Below are positions 14,117 to 18,350 of a stretch of DNA of 18,350 bases, piece after piece (the first letter of the stretch is position 1; every line of letters starts with the position of its first letter). Where the stretch lies: the NCBI GenBank assembly GCA_016186985.1, contig JACPKO010000020.1:1-18350 (forward strand), given 5' to 3'. The stretch comes from Candidatus Daviesbacteria bacterium (lineage in GTDB: Bacteria; Patescibacteriota; Microgenomatia; Daviesbacterales; UBA10151). The notes beneath the pieces were generated by a model. It was not told where the DNA came from. It ran no database searches and saw only the letters and a list, made by a program, of their open reading frames with translations. Position numbers and translations under genes: made by a program.

Positions 14117-14743
14117 ATGCCAAAGCAAAAACCTCAGCTTGAAGATATTATAGGTACACTTCCCGATTGGGCAATAAAGGAGGCAATAAAAAAGGGCGAA
14201 ATTAAGATAGAGCCGATGCCTTCTGATTTGAACGAGGTTGTGGATGAAGTGACTATTGATTTTCATCTGGGTAAACATTTAAAGGTCTTTAAGAAACAGG
14301 GCTGGGAAACAATCGATACAATGCATACCTCAAAAGACGAAATGGAGTCTATGATGGAGTATGTGGAATTAAAACCCGGTCAGCCTTTCATACTCACCGA
14401 CGACCAATTTGTTATTGCAACAACCGCCGAGAGATTATCATTGCCAAATGATATCATCGGACATCTCCACGGAAAATCCTCTTTAGCTAGAATTGGAGTT
14501 GTCGTCCACTCAACCGCAGCCCGATTTGACCCGGGTTGGGACGGGTGTCCGGTTTTAGAATTCGGGACATTTTTGCGCGGTAAAAAAATCATTATTTATG
14601 AAGGATCGCCGATTTGTGCTTTCTCATTTGAAAAACTTGCAGCACCTGTTGAGCGCTCTTATAAAAACAGTCCCAATAACCGCTACGGCGGATCAGATAA
14701 GCCGGAAGTTTCTAATATCAGGGGCAAGAAGAAGGCTAAATGA
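14117..14743 (+). CDS. dcd: dCTP deaminase
   Basis: A 208-residue trimeric dCTP deaminase, converting dCTP to dUTP on the way to dTMP. The core motif G-K-S-S-L-A-R-I-G spans 119-127 (Ser121 and Arg125 match E. coli S111 and R115), followed by H-S-T-A-A-R-F-D-P-G-W-D-G and the catalytic Glu148 in V-L-E-F (E. coli E138). All deaminase residues are therefore kept. A ~20-residue N-terminal extension and a basic C-terminal tail (R-G-K-K-K-A-K) are slightly longer than usual. It begins 49 bp after the upstream inverted repeat. Its stop codon is followed directly by a 122-bp heptamer-phased element that separates it from a paralogue. Confidence 0.93.
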   Translation: MPKQKPQLEDIIGTLPDWAIKEAIKKGEIKIEPMPSDLNEVVDEVTIDFHLGKHLKVFKKQGWETIDTMHTSKDEMESMMEYVELKPGQPFILTDDQFVIATTAERLSLPNDIIGHLHGKSSLARIGVVVHSTAARFDPGWDGCPVLEFGTFLRGKKIIIYEGSPICAFSFEKLAAPVERSYKNSPNNRYGGSDKPEVSNIRGKKKAK

Positions 14744-14865
14744 CCAAGTATCCAAATAACAAGAAACAAACAAATTACAAATTCTAAATCTAAATAATCA
14801 AAGAGTTTGGAATTTGTACTTTTGGATTTGGTTATTGTTTGGAAAACTTGTAATTTGGTACTTGG
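14744..14865 (+). repeat. Empty derivative of the S23-type inverted-repeat element
   Basis: The 122-bp gap between dcd and its paralogue starts CCAAGTATCC at the base after the stop codon and ends GGTACTTGG. The left 35 bp differ from the element at 11842 by two bases, and the right 34 bp (14832-14865) are identical. There is no gene inside, only about 50 bp of 7-bp-phased AT-rich sequence (units like AAATTAC, AAATTCT). The arms are imperfect inverted repeats of each other. It resembles a MITE-like derivative of the gene-bearing element. Confidence 0.8.
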
Positions 14866-14876
14866 AGTTTAAACTC
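14865..14876 (+). promoter_or_regulatory. GAGTTTAAACTC palindrome before the second dcd gene
   Basis: A perfect 12-bp palindrome two bases upstream of the ATG at 14879. Each half (GAGTTTAAA/TTTAAACTC) also occurs upstream of dcd, at 14007-14015 and 14055-14063. At this position it would sit in the ribosome landing region, so it could act as an operator or as a translational hairpin. There is no Shine-Dalgarno sequence here. Confidence 0.4.
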
Positions 14877-14878
14877 AT

Positions 14879-15448
14879 ATGGCTGTACTTGGCATTAACC
14901 AAATTTTAATCCGCATTAAAGAAGAAGCTTTAGTGGAAAATCTGGGTTCGCGCGAACTTGAAAACCCCGAAGGTGTAGGGATTGATTTCCGCTTAGGGGC
15001 GCTTTTCCAAATTACAAAAGGTGGGGCTTTTATAGAAGGGGATAGTGAAGAGGGATTAGGGAGGAGAAAAGGGGTAAAAACAAAAGTGGTAGCCAGCTAT
15101 CAGCAACCAGCTATCAGCCAGAAAACAGTCATCTTAAAACCGGGGCAGTATTATTTAGCCCAAACTCTAGAGACAGTTAACACGCCGCATGATTTAATGC
15201 CTGTAGTTTATCCCCGGACCTCGCTTTTCCGGGCAGGGATATTAATGTTAAATTCAAAAACCGATCCCGGATATAAGGGTAAATTAACTTTCGGAATGGT
15301 AAACCTCTCGCCTTTTCCGGTGAAACTTCAAATGGGGGCGCGTATCTGCAATATCGTCTTTTTCAAGATAGACGGGGAAACTGTGGCATACAGAGGTCAA
15401 CATCAAGGAGGAAGAGTGACGCCTTCAAAAGTTGAACAACAGGTTTAG
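14879..15448 (+). CDS. Dcd/Dut-family paralogue, probably dUTPase
   Basis: A 189-residue member of the dCTP deaminase/dUTPase trimer superfamily. Recognisable segments are G-V-G-I-D-F-R-L-G near the N-terminus, P-R-T-S-L-F-R-A-G-I (112-121), D-P-G-Y-K-G-K-L-T-F-G, and G-A-R-I-C-N-I-V-F-F followed by Y-R-G-Q-H-Q-G-G-R-V-T. The position of the deaminase Glu (V-L-E-F in dcd) is Gly139, and the first Ser of S-S-L-A-R is Thr114. Deamination is therefore unlikely. Hydrolysis of dUTP to dUMP, the step between dcd and thyA, is the best guess. A four-heptamer repeat encodes part of a loop near residues 72-81. It is separated from dcd only by the repeat element. Confidence 0.75.
   Translation: MAVLGINQILIRIKEEALVENLGSRELENPEGVGIDFRLGALFQITKGGAFIEGDSEEGLGRRKGVKTKVVASYQQPAISQKTVILKPGQYYLAQTLETVNTPHDLMPVVYPRTSLFRAGILMLNSKTDPGYKGKLTFGMVNLSPFPVKLQMGARICNIVFFKIDGETVAYRGQHQGGRVTPSKVEQQV
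15093..15120 (+). repeat. In-frame heptamer array in the Dcd/Dut paralogue
   Basis: A 14-bp unit CCAGCTATCAGCAA is repeated once with a single change (15093-15106, 15107-15120). Each 14-mer is two related heptamers of form YCAGCWA, so the array is again four heptamers in 28 bp. It encodes an S-Y-Q-Q-P-A-I-S-Q segment between two strands, just before V-I-L-K-P-G-Q. No inverted right arm is visible. Confidence 0.7.
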
Positions 15449-15476
15449 TTGATTTTTAATTTTTTGTTGCTATACT
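15449..15476 (+). promoter_or_regulatory. Promoter for the 15486 gene
   Basis: TTGATT (15449-15454), 16 bp, TATACT (15471-15476). The GTG start of the next gene lies 9 bp past the hexamer, so the transcript would be leaderless or nearly so. Confidence 0.6.
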
Positions 15477-15485
15477 ACTGCCAAG

Positions 15486-15785
15486 GTGGAACGAAGAGGT
15501 AATCCAAAAATAACCACTATTAATTTGGGTTTAGCGAGAGTAACTGGAATGAATCTTGGAGAGTCCGAGTCATCATTGCATTTTGCAATAGGAGGTTTAG
15601 GAATAACCGGAGTTAGTGTGCATTTTGATACGCCGGAAGCAGCAGAGAATTTTCTTCAGATGGTTGGCCCAGGTGGTTCTCTAAGACTACAAATAGTTAA
15701 TCCTACGATTCTGGTTGGTATTGATATAACTCAGCCTCCGCGCCATGCAGATAAAAAAAATGGCTTTTTGCCCGGTGCCCCCTAA
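15486..15785 (+). CDS. Small orphan protein with GTG start
   Basis: A 99-residue protein that I do not recognise. It has no membrane segment or cysteine. The pattern of alternating hydrophobic strands (I-T-T-I-N-L-G-L-A-R-V-T; S-L-H-F-A-I-G-G-L; V-S-V-H-F-D-T) followed by a helix (P-E-A-A-E-N-F-L-Q-M-V) and further strands suggests a small beta-rich domain. It is expressed from its own near-leaderless promoter between the Dcd/Dut paralogue and thyA. The GTG at 15486 is preferred because of the promoter; an in-frame ATG at residue 22 is the alternative. A weak GCCAT/ATGGC hairpin with five T residues (15742-15769) inside its last codons could end its transcript. Confidence 0.55.
   Translation: MERRGNPKITTINLGLARVTGMNLGESESSLHFAIGGLGITGVSVHFDTPEAAENFLQMVGPGGSLRLQIVNPTILVGIDITQPPRHADKKNGFLPGAP
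15742..15769 (+). terminator. Weak intrinsic terminator candidate before thyA
   Basis: GCCAT (15742-15746) pairs with ATGGC (15760-15764) around a 13-nt A-rich loop and is followed by five T residues. The stem is short and inside the 3' end of the small gene. The position just before the thyA promoter is sensible for a terminator. Confidence 0.3.
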
Positions 15786-15794
15786 TTTTCCTTC

Positions 15795-15825
15795 TTGACA
15801 GTAATTCTTAAATAGCTCATATAAT
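15795..15825 (+). promoter_or_regulatory. thyA promoter
   Basis: Perfect consensus hexamers TTGACA (15795-15800) and TATAAT (15820-15825) separated by 19 bp, which is longer than the ideal 17. The thyA ATG at 15838 is 12 bp past the -10, predicting a leader of about six nucleotides with no Shine-Dalgarno. Confidence 0.65.
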
Positions 15826-15837
15826 GGTTGTTCTTCT

Positions 15838-16791
15838 ATGCCAAAACAAAATACTCATCCTGAATACCAATATTTAAATTTACTTAAAGAAGTTTTAAAG
15901 ACTGGGGTTTGGAATATCGACCGCGGGACCGGGGTTCGCTCCCTTTCTGTTTTCGGCAGGCAAACCCGCTACGATTTATCAAAAGGTTTTCCGATTCTCA
16001 CAACTAAAAAGGTTTACTGGAAAGGGGTGGTGCATGAGCTCGTTTGGTTCATGAGCGGGGATACGAATATAAAATATTTGGTCGATAACGGTGTTCATAT
16101 TTGGGATGATTATCCGTACAAAATCTATGTCAAAAGTCAAAAGTCAAACGTCAAAACTAAGGAAGAATTTATAGAGAAAATCGCTAGTGATCCTAAGTTT
16201 GCAAAAAGATGGGGGGAACTCCCGCGGATTTACGGAGAGATGTGGAGAAATTGGCCGACTCGCTACGGCAAGGGGATTGACCAGCTTAGATGGGTAGTTT
16301 CAGAGTTAAGGGAAGATCCATACGCCCGTAACGCCATTGTTACTTCCTGGAATCCTGAATATTTATACAACATGGCGCGCCTGGAAGATGCGTCCCGTTT
16401 CCCGATTTGTCATAACATGTACCATCTTTCGATAAAGGGCGGTAAATTATACCTTCAGTTATACCAGCGCAGCGCGGATTTATTTCTTGGGGTGCCGTTT
16501 AATATCGCAAGTTACGCACTGCTTACAATAATTCTAGCGCAAATTTTAAAAGTTAAACCCGGAGAATTCGTCCACACCTTCGGCGACGCCCATATTTATG
16601 AGAATCATATTGATCAGGTAAAGGAGCAATTGAAGCGCAAACCAAAGCCTTTGCCGACTATTAAAATTGATAAGTCAGTTAAAGAAATTGATGATTTCAG
16701 CGCGGAAAAAGTGGAGCTTATCGGCTATGAGCCGCACTCGGGGCTAAAAGGTGAGTTAACAGTTGCAGGTGGACTATATGAGAAACAATGA
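15838..16791 (+). CDS. thyA: Thymidylate synthase (ThyA type)
   Basis: A 317-residue folate-dependent thymidylate synthase, methylating dUMP to dTMP with methylenetetrahydrofolate. The nucleophile is Cys191 in F-P-I-C-H. The dUMP-binding block Q-L-Y-Q-R-S-A-D-L-F-L-G-V-P-F-N-I-A-S-Y and the C-terminal G-Y-E-P-H are present. It has the long small domain of the L. casei type (264 residues in E. coli, 316 in L. casei). Residues 98-107, in that domain, are encoded by a heptamer array at 16129. It has its own consensus promoter, and its last codons overlap the next small gene. The cofactor route is not in view; many CPR lack folate synthesis. Confidence 0.96.
   Translation: MPKQNTHPEYQYLNLLKEVLKTGVWNIDRGTGVRSLSVFGRQTRYDLSKGFPILTTKKVYWKGVVHELVWFMSGDTNIKYLVDNGVHIWDDYPYKIYVKSQKSNVKTKEEFIEKIASDPKFAKRWGELPRIYGEMWRNWPTRYGKGIDQLRWVVSELREDPYARNAIVTSWNPEYLYNMARLEDASRFPICHNMYHLSIKGGKLYLQLYQRSADLFLGVPFNIASYALLTIILAQILKVKPGEFVHTFGDAHIYENHIDQVKEQLKRKPKPLPTIKIDKSVKEIDDFSAEKVELIGYEPHSGLKGELTVAGGLYEKQ
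16129..16156 (+). repeat. In-frame heptamer array in thyA (GTCAAAA)
   Basis: Four 7-bp units in exact phase: GTCAAAA three times and GTCAAAC once (the third unit). They encode V-K-S-Q-K-S-N-V-K, since 7-bp units shift codon phase each time. The array falls in the variable small domain, so the protein tolerates it. The same GTCAAAA unit dominates the left arm of the rpsB-tsf element at 17913. No right inverted arm is seen here. Confidence 0.8.
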
Positions 16792-16981
16792 TAGGGAACC
16801 AAAATTTTCTGAGGTTTGGCGTCAGTTAGTTCCTGAAAATTTAGCTCCAGATAAGCAAATAATCTACGTTACTGATCTTGCTTTAAGAAAAGCCTTGGTT
16901 CACGGTGATCCTGCGGATAAGTGTTTCTTACCTATTGCAGGTCTATTTCCAGATATTGAAATTATCAACAGAAATTGCTAA
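16778..16981 (+). CDS. Small orphan protein overlapping thyA
   Basis: A 67-residue protein if it starts at ATG 16778, overlapping the thyA end by 14 bp in another frame. TTG 16763 or GTG 16769 would add only a few residues. It is soluble, with an N-terminal charged helix (N-D-R-E-P-K-F-S-E-V-W) and a middle strand I-I-Y-V-T-D-L-A-L. Two cysteines are near the C-terminus (one is penultimate-region F-L of K-C-F-L-P, the other is the last residue). No family is recognised. The overlap suggests translational coupling with thyA, if it is real. Confidence 0.45.
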   Translation: MRNNDREPKFSEVWRQLVPENLAPDKQIIYVTDLALRKALVHGDPADKCFLPIAGLFPDIEIINRNC

Positions 16982-17000
16982 AATACGAAAAATCACACAT

Positions 17001-17034
17001 CTAGTGAATAGTTTCCCTGGAATTCAGTCACTAG
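17001..17034 (+). promoter_or_regulatory. Stem-loop in the rpsB leader
   Basis: CTAGTGA (17001-17007) pairs perfectly with TCACTAG (17028-17034) around a 20-nt loop. It ends a few bases before the purine-rich GAGAGGTTAAGGGA that serves as the ribosome-binding region of rpsB. In several bacteria S2 represses its own rpsB-tsf mRNA through a leader structure, so this is a plausible target, though I do not recognise the specific known fold. Confidence 0.4.
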
Positions 17035-17049
17035 AGAGGTTAAGGGAAT

Positions 17050-17907
17050 ATGATAATCAAAACACCTGATATGCAGGAATTGCTCGCAGCCGGTGTCCAT
17101 TTCGGGCACAAAATTTCGCGTGGCCATCCTAAAATGAAAAGATATATCTTCGGCGCCCGGGACGGAGTGCATATTTTAGATTTGGCTCAATCAGAAGCCC
17201 AGCTTAAAGAGGCAACACAGGCTGCATATGAACTCGGAAAATCAGGGGCAGTTATGCTTTTAGTAGGTACTAAAAAACAAGCCCATGAGGTTATTGAAGG
17301 GTTGGCAAAAGAAGCAGATACCCCATATTTAACTGAAAAATGGGCTGGAGGGTTTTTTACAAATTTTGATGAACTGCGAAAAAACATTAAAAAACTCACA
17401 GAACTTAAGGGAGAACAGGAAAAAGGTCAGCTTTCCCGTTATACAAAACGTGAGCAGATGTTAATCTCAAAAAAACTTGCTAAATTCACAAATGAAATGG
17501 GCGGAGCTTTAGATATGGATAAACTACCTGAAGCGATTTTCGTCGTTGATGCTGTTGCGGACAATATAGCTGTTAGGGAAGCGGGTAAAATGGGAATTAA
17601 AGTTTTAGGGCTTTGCGATACCAACGCTGATCCAACATGGTTTGACTGGCCTGTTTCTTCTAACGATGACGGTATTAAAGCAATTAAAATAATTTGCGAA
17701 ACTGTAATAAGGGCGTATGCTGCAGGTAAAAAAGAAGCAGGGATTAAAGTCGGAGAGGAAAAGAAAGAGTCGAAGGTGGCGAAGGTTACGGAAGACCCGA
17801 AGGAAGCTGTTGAAGAATTGCCGGAGCCTCTTGCGCAGGAAGCTGCAGCTATTGAGGAAGAAGTCGAGAAGAAAGTGGTTGACGAGAACTCAAGAAAAGT
17901 GGAATAA
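17050..17907 (+). CDS. rpsB: 30S ribosomal protein S2
   Basis: A 285-residue S2 protein, needed for late 30S assembly and S1 docking. The N-terminus M-Q-E-L-L-A-A-G-V-H-F-G-H, the K-M-K-R-Y-I-F-G block, the W-A-G-G-F-F-T-N motif and C-D-T-N-A-D-P followed by N-D-D-G-I-K-A-I are all typical. After about residue 228 there is a ~55-residue Lys/Glu/Ala-rich tail, probably disordered, which is common in CPR S2 proteins. ATG 17050 fits both the family start and the purine-rich ribosome-binding region just upstream. It is followed by tsf, as in most bacteria, but a 98-bp repeat has entered the gap. Confidence 0.96.
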   Translation: MIIKTPDMQELLAAGVHFGHKISRGHPKMKRYIFGARDGVHILDLAQSEAQLKEATQAAYELGKSGAVMLLVGTKKQAHEVIEGLAKEADTPYLTEKWAGGFFTNFDELRKNIKKLTELKGEQEKGQLSRYTKREQMLISKKLAKFTNEMGGALDMDKLPEAIFVVDAVADNIAVREAGKMGIKVLGLCDTNADPTWFDWPVSSNDDGIKAIKIICETVIRAYAAGKKEAGIKVGEEKKESKVAKVTEDPKEAVEELPEPLAQEAAAIEEEVEKKVVDENSRKVE

Positions 17908-17912
17908 AAGAA

Positions 17913-18010
17913 CTCAAAACTCAAAAGTCAAATGTCAAAAGTACAAGTCAAAGCTAAAAACTTTTGAATTTTGAATTGTAGTTTTGCCTTTTGCATTTTG
18001 ACTTTTAAAT
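17913..18010 (+). repeat. 98-bp heptamer-phased palindrome between rpsB and tsf
   Basis: Fourteen consecutive 7-bp units with no phase slip. The first seven are of CTCAAAA/GTCAAAA type with decay towards the centre. The next seven, starting TTTTGAA twice at 17962-17975, are of the inverted type (TTTGCAT, TTTGACT). The switch is exactly between units seven and eight. It starts five bases after the rpsB stop and ends one base before the tsf ATG. Confidence 0.9.
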
Positions 18011-18011
18011 T

Positions 18012-18350
18012 ATGACACTAAATATAGATTTAGTTAAACAATTACGCGGGGAAACAGGGGCAGGGATTGCCGACTGCAAGGAAGCCCTGAGCCAGTCGAA
18101 GGGCGATGTAGATGAGGCCAAAAAGATTTTACATAAAAAAGGTTTGGATAAAGCAGGAGAAAAATCAGACAGGCAAGTTTCCGCTGGGCTTGTGGAGACT
18201 TATTCTCACGCAGGCCGGGTCGGCGTTTTAGTTGAGGTTTTATGCGAGACAGATTTTGTTGCTAAAACGCAAGATTTTAAAACCTTAGCACACGAAATTG
18301 CGCTTCAAATTGCCTCAATGAACCCAAAAGATGAGGCTGAATTAGTTGAA
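18012..18350 (+). CDS. tsf: Elongation factor Ts (5' part)
   Basis: The first 113 residues of EF-Ts, the nucleotide exchange factor for EF-Tu, continuing beyond the window. The UBA-like N-terminal domain (V-K-Q-L-R-G-E-T-G-A-G-I-A-D-C-K-E-A-L) is followed by the core start with E-V-L-C-E-T-D-F-V-A-K-T, the family's hallmark EF-Tu contact region containing T-D-F-V-A. The ATG at 18012 follows the repeat directly and no Shine-Dalgarno is present, so translation may depend on coupling or on the repeat structure. Confidence 0.95.
   Translation, partial: MTLNIDLVKQLRGETGAGIADCKEALSQSKGDVDEAKKILHKKGLDKAGEKSDRQVSAGLVETYSHAGRVGVLVEVLCETDFVAKTQDFKTLAHEIALQIASMNPKDEAELVE

Noticed and set aside
17439..17924. 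A 161-codon open frame on the minus strand opposite rpsB
   Set aside because: It is antisense to a clear S2 gene; its Ser/Phe-rich translation is the expected shadow of the Lys/Glu/Ala-rich codons. Other minus-strand frames (for example 1704-1985, 7556-7846, 9239-9511) are likewise opposite recognised genes.
17913..18010. CRISPR-like array between rpsB and tsf
   Set aside because: The units are only 7 bp, contiguous without unique spacers, and invert at the centre.

Overview
The window reads as a chromosomal stretch of an AT-rich Patescibacteria/CPR bacterium, most likely of the Microgenomates type. This is inferred from divergent PyrG, TMP kinase and Clp-family proteins, a free-standing S23-type four-helix-bundle gene, a PaaX/Cas2-fold regulator typical of these genomes, several near-leaderless promoters, and abundant short palindromic repeats. 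No rRNA or marker phylogeny is available to fix the lineage. Every supportable gene is on the + strand, and TGA works as a normal stop, so this is not the recoded Gracilibacteria/SR1 type.

Layout. 1-2473: cell-wall elongation module (mreC tail, mreD, PBP2/mrdA). 2536-4673: PaaX/Cas2-like regulator, dprA and a small membrane-anchored protein. 4674-7333: heptamer repeat, then a membrane-embedded Clp-type double AAA+ protein. 7334-9557: GC-rich spacer and topA. 9581-10045: a promoter, a short leader ORF, alternative hairpins and an intrinsic terminator ahead of a small orphan gene. 10231-16981: nucleotide region with pyrG, tmk-like, dcd, a dcd/dut paralogue and thyA, interrupted by an S23 element, an orphan 276-aa gene and two small orphans. 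17001-18350: rpsB and the start of tsf, the conserved translation pair, split by a 98-bp repeat.

Functional theme. pyrG (UTP to CTP), dcd (dCTP to dUTP), the Dcd/Dut paralogue (probably dUTP to dUMP), thyA (dUMP to dTMP) and the tmk-like kinase (dTMP to dTDP) form most of a CTP-to-dTTP route in about 6.5 kb.

The most interesting signal is a family of short elements with an exact 7-bp phase. They fill intergenic gaps, usually starting at or within a few bases of a stop codon, with heptamers on the left and diverged reverse-complement heptamers on the right. Similar four-heptamer arrays lie in frame inside topA (twice), thyA and the second dcd. One pair of elements shares nearly identical ends: one carries the S23 gene, the other is empty. 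Other notable points are the candidate attenuator upstream of the 9785 gene, a palindromic ACGATCGT motif at the regulator gene, dprA and dcd, and missing signature residues in the tmk-like, Dcd-like and Clp-like proteins.
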